This document shows positions 24,877 to 34,706 of a stretch of 64,000 nucleotides of DNA, in pieces. The stretch is from Bin127 sp965203505 (GTDB taxonomy: Bacteria > Chloroflexota > Dehalococcoidia > Lucifugimonadales > Lucifugimonadaceae): contig OZ241880.1 in NCBI GenBank assembly GCA_965203505.1, positions 2,108,001 through 2,172,000 of the forward strand. Reading direction: 5' to 3'. Positions within the stretch are counted from its first letter, which is position 1, and every line of letters begins with the position of its first letter. The notes beneath the pieces are model-generated. The model did not search any database. It saw only the letters and a program-made list of their open reading frames with translations, and was not told the DNA's origin. Position numbers and translations under genes: made by a program.

Positions 24877-25233
24877 TTAGGATCGATACGGATGCGATAC
24901 ACGGATTCGCCCGCCTCGTACGGTTATGACAGATCGCTCCCCTAACGCTTGAAGGTGACCATCCACGACCGCTCCAACCATTTCTATTCGCTGGTGCACC
25001 CGGACATCTGGTAGCAGGATCAACCCGGCATGCGAAACCCGACGCAAGTAGATCAGTTCTGCGAAGTCTTTGTCCATCGTGACGAGGACGCGGTTCTCCG
25101 ACTCTGCAATCTCTAGCAAAGCCCTGTCGCCAGGGTCCGCGCCGAGGCTCTGCGCTTCAACAACGTCGTGTCCCCCGTCACGCAGCCACTCCGCCAATCG
25201 TCGACCGGCACATCGGTCTACCAGGAACCTCAC
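24877..25233 (-). CDS. DUF5615 PIN-like toxin
   Basis: The 118-residue protein has the DUF5615 signature: MRFLVDRCAGRRLAEWL, GADPGDRALLEIA and VLVTMDKDFAELI, with the acidic residues intact. These PIN-like proteins are encoded with DUF433 partners as predicted toxin-antitoxin modules. The start overlaps the DUF433 stop by 4 bp. Confidence 0.88.
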   Translation of the reverse strand: MRFLVDRCAGRRLAEWLRDGGHDVVEAQSLGADPGDRALLEIAESENRVLVTMDKDFAELIYLRRVSHAGLILLPDVRVHQRIEMVGAVVDGHLQALGERSVITVRGGRIRVSHPYRS

Positions 25234-25481
25234 AGCGCGGTGACAGAGACGGGCGCCAGCGTGTCGCCGGCTATCACCGTGTGGGCATAAGCGATGCAGG
25301 CGCGGATATCTTCCGATTCCAGGCCCGGGTAGTCGTCCAAGAGTTCCTCTAGAGTCGCCCCTTGACTAAGGAGGCTCAGAATGAGCTCCACAGATATCCG
25401 CGTATCACGGACTATCGGTTTCCCGCCGAACACATCCGAACGGGCCGTTATGCGGCTGAGCAGTTCATGGTCAGTGGTCAT
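25230..25481 (-). CDS. DUF433 antitoxin
   Basis: The 83-residue protein carries the DUF433 pattern: ITARSDVFGGKPIVRDTRISV, LSQGATLEELLDDYPGL and EDIRACIAYA. It would act as a winged-helix-like antitoxin for the DUF5615 partner. It is the first gene of a two-gene operon with a 4-bp overlap. Confidence 0.9.
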   Translation of the reverse strand: MTTDHELLSRITARSDVFGGKPIVRDTRISVELILSLLSQGATLEELLDDYPGLESEDIRACIAYAHTVIAGDTLAPVSVTAL

Positions 25482-25734
25482 CTCTTGCCTCCTTCATTAA
25501 TCGAACGGTTGATCACCCCCACCACCGCCAGCAGCATCGCATCCACTAGATGACCAGTCAGTTTAGAACATAAACCAACTCCCGCATGCGCAAACCCCCA
25601 TCGTCGCGCTAACCACCAAACTACAACCACCCGCGGCGCCGATCCCTCGTGGTCACACCACCCATTCCCTTCCCCTCTCTGAGGGAGTATTAAAAGGGGT
25701 GCCCCGGGCTGACGCGGGGACACGCCCTCCGCCA

Positions 25735-27690
25735 TCACCCTTTCGGAACGTCGAGCACCAACATATCCCATTTATCCGGATCGTCGTCTTCGGATTGCGC
25801 TGCGTCCTCGCTGGCATGACTCTCGTCATCCATCGACGGCGGATCGTCGCTGTCATCGGTGTCCGAAGCGTCAGATTTTCTCCGAGATCGATAAATGATC
25901 GCTGCGACTGCTAGCGCCAAAAGCAGCAGCAGGATAATCCACCACCACAACCACCATCTTGTCGAGTCGCTATAGACTTCGACGCTCGTGGAACTCGGTG
26001 CTGTTGCGGCGACCGCTGGCGGAACGTCGGTTGGCACCAACGCCGGAGCAACGGTCGGTTCCGGAGTGGCAGTGGCGATCCTCGCGAGAACCGAAACGGC
26101 GCTTGGCGTCGGAGTGGCGGTAGCAGTTGAAACAGCGGTCGCCGTCGGTGTTGGCGCGGCGGACGGAGCCGGAGTAGGTGTACTCGTAGGCGCATGGACC
26201 GTCACCGGGGGCGGTGTGGGTGTCGATGTCGCGATCCGCGCAGCAGCCGCCGGGAGTGTCGGTTCAGGAATCAGTTTGGGCAACGGCATCTCCGTCGCCG
26301 TGGCGATCTGCACCGGCATCGGCGTAGAGGTCGCGGTGGGGGTGCTGGTAGATGTGGGAGTGGGGGACGGCGTAGTCGTAGATAGAGAGATTTGGAGCGC
26401 TAAGCTTGTCGCAGTTGCTGTCGGCTTCTTCGTCGTCGGCGTGGGAGTCGAAGTTGCGGTCGCCGTCGACAAAGTGAAGGGTGAAACATACCCGCCGGTC
26501 GGGGTCGCAGTGGCGGCCGGGACTGTGTTCGCCGTCGGGGTGTTGGGAGATGCCGTCAACCGCGGTTGAGGATTCGTACGATTCGGTTCCGGCTTGATTG
26601 CCGCCCCAATCGGCGCACTAGTCGGCGTCGCCGTCGGAGTGGGGGTGGGTGTGCGCGTTGGGGTAGCCGTCGCAGTCGGAGTCGGAGTCGGGGTGCGCGT
26701 CGGTCTAGGCGTGCGAGTGGGTGTCGCAGTCGGTGTGCGCGTTGGCGTCGCAGTCGGGGTCGGGGTGTGCGTAGAAGTAGGCGTAGGCGTGAAAGTAGCC
26801 GTCGGAGTTGGTGTGAAGGTAGGTGTAGCCGTCTGCGTCGGGGTGTTCGTGGGCGGCGGTCCGTCGTCATCGATGATGATGAAACTGACCGCGTTGCCTG
26901 TGACACTCGCCGTCTTTGTGCGGAGCACGAGCACCTCATCGTCGTCGTCGTCCATGTCGTCGGTGATGGTGAGAGTCGCCGTTCCGGTCTTGGTCCCCTG
27001 AGAAATCGAGATGGAAGTAGAAGTCAGACTGTAGTCATCCTCGGATGCTGAACTTTGTTCTTTATCGAAGACCAGCTGGATCTGCTGCCCATCCGGTCCA
27101 GCCGCTTCGTCCAGAGTTGCGGTTATTGTTACGGTGTCCCCTTCATCAGGCGTGTAGTCCGATGCGGTCAGAGTTACGCAACTATCCGTCTGTGTACCGC
27201 CGTCATTGTCGATGATGGCGAAAGCTATTGGCGCTTGATTTTCCATAAACCGCCCAGATTCACTAAATCTGCCAAATATGGACAGTTGGAACTTTTCGTG
27301 CAGTTCAGGAGCGAAGTCATCGGTGGCGGTGACTCTGAAAGTGGCGGTTCTATCTCCTTTTGCGAATGATGGGGTTGAGACTTCATAATCCCGCCAGCTG
27401 GCAGCGACGGGCTGTCCGGGGACACCTTCGTGCCCGATCCCGGCACCCAGAAACCCCGGTGCCGGTGACGATAGCGTCGCCTTGATAGTGGCGGTGCCTC
27501 CATTTTCCGGGATGCAGTGCGATCCGCTTTGGATGTTGAGTGCGACCAGAATCGGTCCCTCGGCATCCACCTGTGAATCAGACAGGAACGTGGTTGCGGC
27601 AGCAGTGGCGGCGAGGGCGACAACGGTAATCAGAAGAGTGCGCGTGACTGGTCGCCGCCAGACCGCGTTTTTGCCGTAGATACTGTCCAT
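25735..27690 (-). CDS. Calx-beta / T-P stalk cell-surface protein with C-terminal membrane anchor
   Basis: The 651-residue protein has a signal peptide (TRTLLITVVALAATAAATTFL). Two Calx-beta-like modules follow (about 45-270, with repeated acidic turns such as DDMDDDDDEV). A Thr/Pro-rich stalk of about 280 residues comes next, then a membrane helix WWLWWWIILLLLLALAVAAI. A basic RSRRK stop-transfer and an acidic cytoplasmic tail end the protein. It is therefore a type I membrane-anchored display protein. Start choice is uncertain: the ATG at 27690 directly precedes the signal peptide, while the ATG at 27771 would add 27 residues. It lies downstream of the histidine kinase and a decayed stalk-gene end, on the same strand. 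Confidence 0.82.
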   Translation of the reverse strand: MDSIYGKNAVWRRPVTRTLLITVVALAATAAATTFLSDSQVDAEGPILVALNIQSGSHCIPENGGTATIKATLSSPAPGFLGAGIGHEGVPGQPVAASWRDYEVSTPSFAKGDRTATFRVTATDDFAPELHEKFQLSIFGRFSESGRFMENQAPIAFAIIDNDGGTQTDSCVTLTASDYTPDEGDTVTITATLDEAAGPDGQQIQLVFDKEQSSASEDDYSLTSTSISISQGTKTGTATLTITDDMDDDDDEVLVLRTKTASVTGNAVSFIIIDDDGPPPTNTPTQTATPTFTPTPTATFTPTPTSTHTPTPTATPTRTPTATPTRTPRPTRTPTPTPTATATPTRTPTPTPTATPTSAPIGAAIKPEPNRTNPQPRLTASPNTPTANTVPAATATPTGGYVSPFTLSTATATSTPTPTTKKPTATATSLALQISLSTTTPSPTPTSTSTPTATSTPMPVQIATATEMPLPKLIPEPTLPAAAARIATSTPTPPPVTVHAPTSTPTPAPSAAPTPTATAVSTATATPTPSAVSVLARIATATPEPTVAPALVPTDVPPAVAATAPSSTSVEVYSDSTRWWLWWWIILLLLLALAVAAIIYRSRRKSDASDTDDSDDPPSMDDESHASEDAAQSEDDDPDKWDMLVLDVPKG

Positions 27691-27957
27691 CGCCTGCGAA
27701 CTTCTCAAATCTAGGGGAATCGCGGCACGCGAAAACGCTTCGATCAATTCGAACAGACGACAGATATGCATCTGTTTTCAACCAGTGTCGCAACCGGCAA
27801 AGACTCCCACACGGAAAATCTACGAAAACAACAACACGACTATCTACACCTTCAACGGCATTCCACAGCAAACAACCCGTAGGGGCGATCCCTTGTGGTC
27901 GCCTCCCGTTACCCCGCCCCTCTGGGTTCCGTCTTTCGCCGGAATGACGGGAGTGGT

Positions 27958-28095
27958 GGCGGAATGACGGCGGTTGCTGCGATGCCGACGATCAGGAGTA
28001 CGATGATCAGCGTCAGACGTGCCCGGCCGGCGGTTGCGGCGGTTGAAACGGTGGCAGCCGGGGTGGGTGACGGCGTATCCGCTTCGTATTTTTCA
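27958..28095 (-). pseudogene. Remnant of a T/P-stalk protein C-terminus
   Basis: Directly after the histidine kinase stop, the minus strand encodes ADTPSPTPAATVSTAAT and then AGRARLTLIIVLLIVGIA. This aligns with the C-terminal anchor AGRERLTLIIVLLIAGIA of the intact stalk protein ending at 42460. No start or upstream domain remains, and the distal end runs into short dispersed repeats. It is the 3' fossil of a paralogue of that gene. Confidence 0.7.
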
Positions 28096-28103
28096 AACGT
28101 GAT

Positions 28104-29987
28104 TTACCCTTGGAATGTCATGACGAATTCGGCATATTCGCCATGAACCGAGTTGACGGTCAAGTCGCCTCCCGCACGTCGAGCAACATCGCTGGCGAGG
28201 GGTAGCCCGAGGCCCGAGCCCATGGCGCCTTGGTGGGTCGAATAGAACAAATCGAATACGCGGTCAGTCTCGTCTTCGGGAATACCAGGCCCATTGTCGC
28301 GGATCCTGACCTCGATCTCGTCGCCGTTACGTCGGCTTGTTATCAGAAGAGCAGGTTCATACCCGTCACCGAGACTCTCTTTTTTCGATCGCATTGCGAA
28401 ACAGGCGTTCGTCACGATGTTTCCGACGGCCTCGGCAAAGTCATGGGGTGAGAGCATTACGTCACCGATCGAAGCATCGAGATCGAAGGTCGGTGGAACA
28501 CGCATTCCCCCTTTACCCGCCTCGAACTTTATGCATTCGGCTTCGACGCCGACCATCAGGGCCTCGTTGACATCAGTGAGTACGGGGTTTCCGCCGACGC
28601 CGCCGAAGGCTCGCATCCGTTCGACGATACCCATCACGCGCCCGCCATGGTCTTGCACCCGGTTCAGACTGTCGGCCAGTTCATCTCTGACCTCGTCCAT
28701 GGTTTTGGCATCTTCAGCAGAGACCACGTCGCGGTATCGATCCAAAATCTCGGTAAGTTCTTCGAACAGCTCCATAGAACCTTCTGAGAAGTTCGTGACG
28801 AAGTTGAGCGGATTGCTGATCTCATGAGCGATACCACCGACCAGTTCGCTCAAAGAAGCCAGTTTTTCGTTGGCGACGAGGCGTGCTTGCATCCGCGTCA
28901 TTTCTTCGTTGGCTTGGCGAAGCTCACCGTATAGCTGCTCGACGAGGTTTAGACGTTGCACTTCCAATGCGTGCTCTCGGAAAACCTCAAGCGCATCGGC
29001 TAACTCGCCCACCTCATCGGGACCAACTTCCGGTATCGGCGTCTCCAAGTCGCCGCGGGCCATCAATCGCATACGGTCCGAAAGGCGCGCTAGACGTCGG
29101 ATCAATCCATTGCCGACCCAGAGCCACGAGGCCAAGGTCGCCGCTAACACGCTTCCCACGCTGATGACTGCCAGTAGGACGCGACCAAAATCGAAGGTCG
29201 CAGCGGCGGACGCCAACGCTTCGTTAGAGCGGACGCTGGCGCTGCCTACCAATGTCGTTACGGTGGTATCTAATTCTTGGCTCGCAGCCTCGAACCTAGT
29301 CGAAAGTTCACCGATCTGAGACTGCAGAATCAAATGGTTGCCACGCACTGCGAAGACGCCATTCTCGCCTCCAGCCAAGTCGGCTAGGGCTTGGTCAACG
29401 CCAGCAGACGAAATCGTCACGAATTCATTCCAAAGCGAGTCGAGTTCCGTGCGGTCCGACGCTGAGAGTGCTTGCATGAGGATGTTGGTGGCGGTTTCAT
29501 CGGCATCGCCAGGCACTGAAGCACGATCTAACTCGTCACGCGACTGGCGGGCCGATTCGTTCGCGAGCGAAAGCCTCTCTCGATTGAGTTGGATCTCGTC
29601 GATAATGCCGGCGAGATCGTAAGTTGCGTCGAAGACTCGCTCAGCATCTGCCGATAGTTCGGGTACGCCCGCGACTAGCTGCAACGAAGGCTCGACGCGG
29701 CTGAGGATGCCGTTAACTGTCTCTGTGGGCGCGGCGACGCCAAGGGCATCATCCCTAGACAAAAGGCCCAAGCCTAGAGACCGTAGCTTCGCCGTTTCGC
29801 GTTCGGTAGCCCAAGCAGCTTCCAGAACCGGGATGGAACTTGACTGGATATCGAATGAATGGTCGCCGCTGCGTTCAAAGTAGTAGACACCCACAGCGCT
29901 CGAAACGAGCGTTAGCAGCACGGCGAAGCCGAGCGCGACATAAAGGCGCGTCCCGATTCGGCGCCAACGGTCAACAAGATATCCCAT
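28104..29987 (-). CDS. Membrane histidine kinase with periplasmic sensor and HAMP
   Basis: The protein has 627 residues. TM1 is at about 15-37. A large extracytoplasmic helical sensor spans about 40-265. TM2 (LLAVISVGSVLAATLASWLW) and HAMP (RLARLSDRMRLMARGDLETP) come next. A coiled coil leads to an H-box GGIAHEISNPLNFVTNF, and an HATPase domain follows with GNIVTNACFAM, DNGPGIP and GSGLGLPLA. It should autophosphorylate on the H-box His and pass phosphate to a response regulator. No response regulator is encoded nearby, so it is an orphan. A decayed paralogue is present at 44431-44640. Its possible link to the PhoB-like promoters on the right is speculative. Confidence 0.92.
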   Translation of the reverse strand: MGYLVDRWRRIGTRLYVALGFAVLLTLVSSAVGVYYFERSGDHSFDIQSSSIPVLEAAWATERETAKLRSLGLGLLSRDDALGVAAPTETVNGILSRVEPSLQLVAGVPELSADAERVFDATYDLAGIIDEIQLNRERLSLANESARQSRDELDRASVPGDADETATNILMQALSASDRTELDSLWNEFVTISSAGVDQALADLAGGENGVFAVRGNHLILQSQIGELSTRFEAASQELDTTVTTLVGSASVRSNEALASAAATFDFGRVLLAVISVGSVLAATLASWLWVGNGLIRRLARLSDRMRLMARGDLETPIPEVGPDEVGELADALEVFREHALEVQRLNLVEQLYGELRQANEEMTRMQARLVANEKLASLSELVGGIAHEISNPLNFVTNFSEGSMELFEELTEILDRYRDVVSAEDAKTMDEVRDELADSLNRVQDHGGRVMGIVERMRAFGGVGGNPVLTDVNEALMVGVEAECIKFEAGKGGMRVPPTFDLDASIGDVMLSPHDFAEAVGNIVTNACFAMRSKKESLGDGYEPALLITSRRNGDEIEVRIRDNGPGIPEDETDRVFDLFYSTHQGAMGSGLGLPLASDVARRAGGDLTVNSVHGEYAEFVMTFQG

Positions 29988-30402
29988 GAAAAGAAGCGTG
30001 CTAGTTTCGCTGATGCATCCGATCCGACGCCGTCTCGCATCTCCAGTCAGTTCCGCCGGCGCGGTGACATCTCCGACCTCGCGAGAATAGCGCTAAACTG
30101 CTGCCTGGCCGATGACCAGATCCGGCCCTTGTCGCTGATCACGCACGAATCCATGTAAACACGAACTCACGCGTCTTTTTATGTCATTCTGACAATTTGC
30201 AAACGCCAAAACATGTCACGATTGAAAGAATACCACATTGGCGCGACACAGACATGACCGCTCTCGCGTCGAAATTGTCAACAAAAACGCTTGCATTTGC
30301 TTCCTGCGTTTCTTTAGAGTTGACCAGTCGTTTCGAATCTCCAGCGGGCCCGCCTGTTGGGGGTGGACGGATCTGATCGACATCAGCGAGTAAAGGGACA
30401 GC
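29988..30402. other. Divergent intergenic region, kinase / giant surface gene
   Basis: No gene is present. The first roughly 60 bp upstream of the kinase ATG are recognisably homologous to the sequence upstream of the decayed kinase at 44640-44690 (shared GAAGCGT and CATCC-GA-GC blocks). An AAAGGGA ribosome site precedes the ATG at 30403. The four-box promoter module is absent. Confidence 0.5.
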
Positions 30403-32916
30403 ATGGAGACCTCGGCGACTCTCAGGACAATCGCGACCGCGCTAATCGCGCTGGCCGCGCTGATCCTCGCTACTTTTCTCGTTACACCTACAGCAGAGCG
30501 CATCTCGGCGCAGGACGGCGGGACGACCAACACGCCGACCACGGACCCCGACGACTCCAGCACCGCTCCTGCAACCACCGGTGAACTCGTCGTCGTCCCC
30601 AGCGAGGTGCAGAAGGGCCAGACCACCCTCGCCGTGGGCTTCCACGTCGTCCCGTTCGACCTTGAGGTGACGATCCAGTACAGCGGGCACTTCACGCCGG
30701 AGGACGAATCCTGCGACAACGCCGGGACAGCCGGCGCCGCTCCGGCCGCCGCCGCGCCCACGTGGATCACGCTGAACGCCTGCACCGTCGGCGAAGGATA
30801 CGTCCGGATGGTCGAGTCCGCCACTGGCAACGTCATCAAGGAAGTGAGCGTGACCGTCATCCAACCGGGAGTGACCGGACAACAGGCGAGGACCACGGTG
30901 ACCATCAGCGGTCTTGCTTCTACGGAACTGGAGCCGCGCGGTTCCGGAGACCGATTCTCAGTAAACGTCGCCGGGCTGGAAGGCCATAAAGAATACAATT
31001 TGCACACGGTCGTGCTGAACAGCCTGAGCGCCGCGTTCAACCGAGGCTGCACCAGTTTCAAAGTATCCGATTCCATCGTCGGCCTGACCTCGACCACCGA
31101 GTCTCACACCGTGTACGGGTGCGTGGCGCCAGGAAACAGGCTCTGGTCGTATGTGGAAGAAGTGGGAGGCACGACGATCGCCTCGTCCGGGATTACGGCC
31201 AACCCCGTGAACGTCAAGGACCCGACGGTGAGCTTCAACTCTTCTTCGTACACCGTCAACGAGGATTCCACGATCCAGGTCACCGTCAATCTGAGCCATC
31301 GGAGCAGCCACGCCATCAGGGTGCCGATCATGGTGTCCCCCGGCACCGACCAGAGTGTCACATTCGCTAACCACTCTGTCTCCAAGACGTTTACCTACAC
31401 CCCTGAAGTTGAACCGAACTGCGAGGACGAGACGGTGAATCTCAAGTTCGGCACTCTGCCTTCGACCGTGTCAACGGGAGGTTCTCCCGACGAAGCTACC
31501 ATAACCATCAAGCACAACGACGTCTGCGCGAGCTTCGGATCGCGGTCCTACTCGGTCGACGAAGGGGAAAGCGTGACGGTCGCGGTGAAGTTGACCAGAG
31601 CCGCAGGGCGTAGCCTGAGCATACCCGTGAGGGTGTCCCCCGGCCCAGACGAGACGGTCACTTTCAGCCGCACCGGGACCAACGGCACGTTCAGTTACAC
31701 CGCGCGCCCGGACCTCGATTGCGAGGACGAGACGGTGAATCTGAGTTTCGGCACTCTGCCGTCTGCCGTGGCGGGGACAGTTTCGCCGTCCAGCGCAACG
31801 ATCACCATTCGGGACGACGACGTCTGCGCGAGCTTCGGATCGTCGTCCTATACGGTCGGCGAGGGTTCGAGCGTGACCGTCTCCGTGCGGCTGAGCGAGG
31901 CCCCGGGCCGCACCGTCAGAATACCTGTGAGGTTGTCGAACGGAGCTGTCGAAACGCTGACCTTCGGCAGTCGATCCACATCCCAGACGTTCCCATATCC
32001 AACGGGCCCGGACCCAAACTGCGTAGACGAGACGGTGGAGATCAGCTTCGGCACTCTGCCCTCGGGGCTGCTCAAAGGCGCCCGCGACGAGGCGGAGATC
32101 ACTGTCAGAGACGACGACGTGTGCGTGAGCTTCGGATCGGAATCCTACTCGGTCGAAGAGGGGGACAGCGTGGATATCGAGGTGGAACTAGACGAGGCTC
32201 CTGGTCGTCCAGTCGACATACCCGTCATCGCGTCCCTCGGACGAGGCGGGACGGTCAGTTTCGGCCGCAACAGCGCCACCGGGACGTTTAGATACACCGC
32301 GCCCGAGGACCTGGACAGCAACGACGAGACTGCGGTGCTCAGTTTCGGCACTCTTCCGTCTGGCATTGTCACAGGCACACCGGCCAGCACCATGGTGACG
32401 ATCGACGATCCGGGTGCGATAACGGCGACGTTTGCCCTGTCGTCGTACACGGTGAGCGAGGGTTTGGCCAGGGCGGTCATCGTGCGTCTCGACCGTGCGA
32501 GCAGCCAGCGCTTGGAAATACCGGTAACGGTGACGAGTGGCCGCGCCGAGGGCGGCGACTATGTTGTCCGCGGCCTGACCGACGGTAAATTGATCTTCAG
32601 CGCGGGTGACACGTCCGAGTCGCTCACCATCGCAGCACAACAGGACAGGGACAACGACGACGAGACGGTTGACATCGGATTCGGCACTCTGCCGTCTGGC
32701 GTGGTTGGCGGTACGCCATCCGGCGCCACCGTCATTGTCATGGACGACGAGGATGTTACAGCGACATTCGATCGTTCGTCGTACGCGGTAACTGAAGAGA
32801 CGGTTGGGATCGTGAAGGTCAGTCTGGACGGGGAGAGCAGCCATCGTGTGCTCATACCGATACGGGGGTCGACAGTGTCGACGCCGAGAGCGGCGACTAC
32901 GACGTGCTCGGTCTGA
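30403..32916 (+). CDS. Giant Calx-beta surface protein, N-terminal part (interrupted by frameshift)
   Basis: A signal peptide (TLRTIATALIALAALILATFLV) is followed by an Ala/Thr-rich region, an Ig-like domain, and about six Calx-beta-like repeats of roughly 100 residues. Each repeat has the pattern FGSxSYxVxEGxSVxV...DDETVxLxFGTLPS. The frame is lost in the sixth repeat at 32864-32868, a run of five G. With one more G the reading continues IPIRGVDSVDAESGDYDV into the next frame, which completes the repeat and continues with downstream domains. The two frames therefore were one gene of about 1,430 residues. Calx-beta repeats bind calcium and form extended adhesive rods. AAAGGGA lies 5 bp before the ATG. 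Confidence 0.85.
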   Translation: METSATLRTIATALIALAALILATFLVTPTAERISAQDGGTTNTPTTDPDDSSTAPATTGELVVVPSEVQKGQTTLAVGFHVVPFDLEVTIQYSGHFTPEDESCDNAGTAGAAPAAAAPTWITLNACTVGEGYVRMVESATGNVIKEVSVTVIQPGVTGQQARTTVTISGLASTELEPRGSGDRFSVNVAGLEGHKEYNLHTVVLNSLSAAFNRGCTSFKVSDSIVGLTSTTESHTVYGCVAPGNRLWSYVEEVGGTTIASSGITANPVNVKDPTVSFNSSSYTVNEDSTIQVTVNLSHRSSHAIRVPIMVSPGTDQSVTFANHSVSKTFTYTPEVEPNCEDETVNLKFGTLPSTVSTGGSPDEATITIKHNDVCASFGSRSYSVDEGESVTVAVKLTRAAGRSLSIPVRVSPGPDETVTFSRTGTNGTFSYTARPDLDCEDETVNLSFGTLPSAVAGTVSPSSATITIRDDDVCASFGSSSYTVGEGSSVTVSVRLSEAPGRTVRIPVRLSNGAVETLTFGSRSTSQTFPYPTGPDPNCVDETVEISFGTLPSGLLKGARDEAEITVRDDDVCVSFGSESYSVEEGDSVDIEVELDEAPGRPVDIPVIASLGRGGTVSFGRNSATGTFRYTAPEDLDSNDETAVLSFGTLPSGIVTGTPASTMVTIDDPGAITATFALSSYTVSEGLARAVIVRLDRASSQRLEIPVTVTSGRAEGGDYVVRGLTDGKLIFSAGDTSESLTIAAQQDRDNDDETVDIGFGTLPSGVVGGTPSGATVIVMDDEDVTATFDRSSYAVTEETVGIVKVSLDGESSHRVLIPIRGSTVSTPRAATTTCSV

Positions 32917-34688
32917 CGAACGGCAGACTGAGCTTCGACGCGTGGGAAACGTCGAAGACTTTCAACGTCCGGGCGAACATGGACGACGACACAGACGATG
33001 AGACTTTGAACCTGGGATTCGGCGCCCTTCCGTCTGGCGTGGTCCAAGGATCGCCGTCCAGCGCCACGCTCACGATCGAAGAGACAAATGTTCCGCCCAC
33101 CTTCGACGAGGGCATGGACACGACTCGATCGGTGGCCGAGAACACGGCCTCGAATACCGACATTGGGGTCCCTGTGAGCGCTACGGATGCCGACAACGAT
33201 CCCCTGATGTATTCGCTATCCGGCGACGACGCAGGTTCGTTCACGGTCGTAGATGACACCGGGCAGATCCGGACTTCGGACCCTCTGGACTTCGAGATCA
33301 AGCAGAGCTATTCGGTCACCGTCAACGTCGACGATGGCAAAGGCGGAACCGACAGCATCGTCGTCATTGTCACTGTCACCGACGTCAACGAGGCGCCGGT
33401 AGGTCAAACAATCGGCAGCCGCATTTTGCGACCTGACGTGGTGAGCCACGAGATCGATCTGTCGCTCTACTTCAGCGATCCTGACACCAACGACACGTTA
33501 GGGTATTCCGCGAGTTCATCGGACACCGGGGTCGTCACCGCGAGCGTGAGCGGCAGCGCGTTGACGCTGGAGAGGGTGTCTGCTGGAGCAGCGACGATCA
33601 CCGTCACAGCAGCGGACAGATCTGCCGGCGATGCGGAAAGATTGACGGCGTCGCAAGACTTCACGGTGACGGTGGAGGCTGCCAAGCCAGAAAAACCGGC
33701 GAATTTGAAGGCTGAGCACATGATTGGGGGCAGAGGAGTCAAACTCGAATGGCAACCGGCCGACGGAGCGGCCGGATACGAGGTCGAAATCTCCCCGACC
33801 GAGACCGCACACCAGATAAAAATCACTGGTTCGTCGGCCGAAGTAACTGGATTGATCCCTGAAACGACCTACACGTTTGAGGTACTCGCCTGTGATCCAT
33901 GCGGTGCCTCTGGTGTTTTCTCTCTTCCGTCGGATGGAGTGCGGATTGTCGCGCCAAAACCCCGGCACTGGTGGGGGCATCAGGCCGATCACAGCGTCAA
34001 GTATGTGGTTGACAGAAACATAGGAAACAGCGTCATCACAAATGCGATATCGCCCGCAGTGAGTGCGTGGAACTTTGCAATGGCGCGTCTGGGCAAGGGT
34101 TTGAAGATCTGCGCCAGCACTGACTCCAACTGCGTCAACCCAGACGGATACACGGTAACGATCAAGACGGTCGACAACAACAACGATTCCATTGGGCGAG
34201 CCACCCTCAATCAAAATGAGGGATGCGGCAGCAGCCGCGCCTGCGTAAAGCCAGTTGGACTAGGTGGGGACAATGAGTCGCTCGCGCCTGGTGCCCACAT
34301 GGAGAACATTTATATGGTCTTCGAGGACCCGCCATGGTTCGCTCAAATGGTTAGGCCCGCAGTTTGGCGTCTTAGAGAGTATGTGTGGACCAAAGACAAA
34401 TACAAAGACGGCAAACTCGTCCCCTGTCTAGCTGCATCGTCCTGTGCGTTCACGACTCCGCGCTACTATGTGCACGCCGGCCGCATCATGCTACACGAGT
34501 TCGGGCACACCTTGGGCTTACCGGACTTCTACAGCGACACCACCACTGGCCTTGACGGCTTCCGGAACCAGATCAAGCTCCCGAACGCCGCCATACTCCA
34601 AAGTGCCGTAATGCATACGGGTTTTGTCATAAACGGCGAGGATATGAAGCAACTGGAGGCGATCTATCTCCTCCACGACGCGCATTAG
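32904..34688 (+). CDS. Giant Calx-beta surface protein, C-terminal part with metzincin domain (frameshifted)
   Basis: This is the continuation of the previous frame. It contains the end of the sixth Calx-beta repeat, a cadherin repeat (SVAENTASNTDIGVPVSATD then DADNDPLMYSL), an Ig-like repeat, an FN3 domain (KPEKPANLKAEH, TYTFEVLACDPCGASG), and a roughly 230-residue metalloprotease-like domain. The domain has MLHEFGHTLGLPDF and a later AVMHTG Met-turn, giving the metzincin layout HEXXHXXGXXD with Asp as the third zinc ligand, as in snapalysin-type enzymes. Four Cys residues flank the site. The apparent start is within the frameshifted repeat, so it is not an independent gene unless internally initiated. 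The LRR lipoprotein follows at 18 bp. Confidence 0.82.
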   Translation: MLGLTNGRLSFDAWETSKTFNVRANMDDDTDDETLNLGFGALPSGVVQGSPSSATLTIEETNVPPTFDEGMDTTRSVAENTASNTDIGVPVSATDADNDPLMYSLSGDDAGSFTVVDDTGQIRTSDPLDFEIKQSYSVTVNVDDGKGGTDSIVVIVTVTDVNEAPVGQTIGSRILRPDVVSHEIDLSLYFSDPDTNDTLGYSASSSDTGVVTASVSGSALTLERVSAGAATITVTAADRSAGDAERLTASQDFTVTVEAAKPEKPANLKAEHMIGGRGVKLEWQPADGAAGYEVEISPTETAHQIKITGSSAEVTGLIPETTYTFEVLACDPCGASGVFSLPSDGVRIVAPKPRHWWGHQADHSVKYVVDRNIGNSVITNAISPAVSAWNFAMARLGKGLKICASTDSNCVNPDGYTVTIKTVDNNNDSIGRATLNQNEGCGSSRACVKPVGLGGDNESLAPGAHMENIYMVFEDPPWFAQMVRPAVWRLREYVWTKDKYKDGKLVPCLAASSCAFTTPRYYVHAGRIMLHEFGHTLGLPDFYSDTTTGLDGFRNQIKLPNAAILQSAVMHTGFVINGEDMKQLEAIYLLHDAH

Positions 34689-34706
34689 GTCACACGAGGA
34701 AAGAAG

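Noticed and set aside
30216..31097. 293-residue minus-strand frame opposite the Calx-beta gene
   Set aside because: The plus-strand frame has a signal peptide, ribosome site and repeat domains. The minus frame has none.
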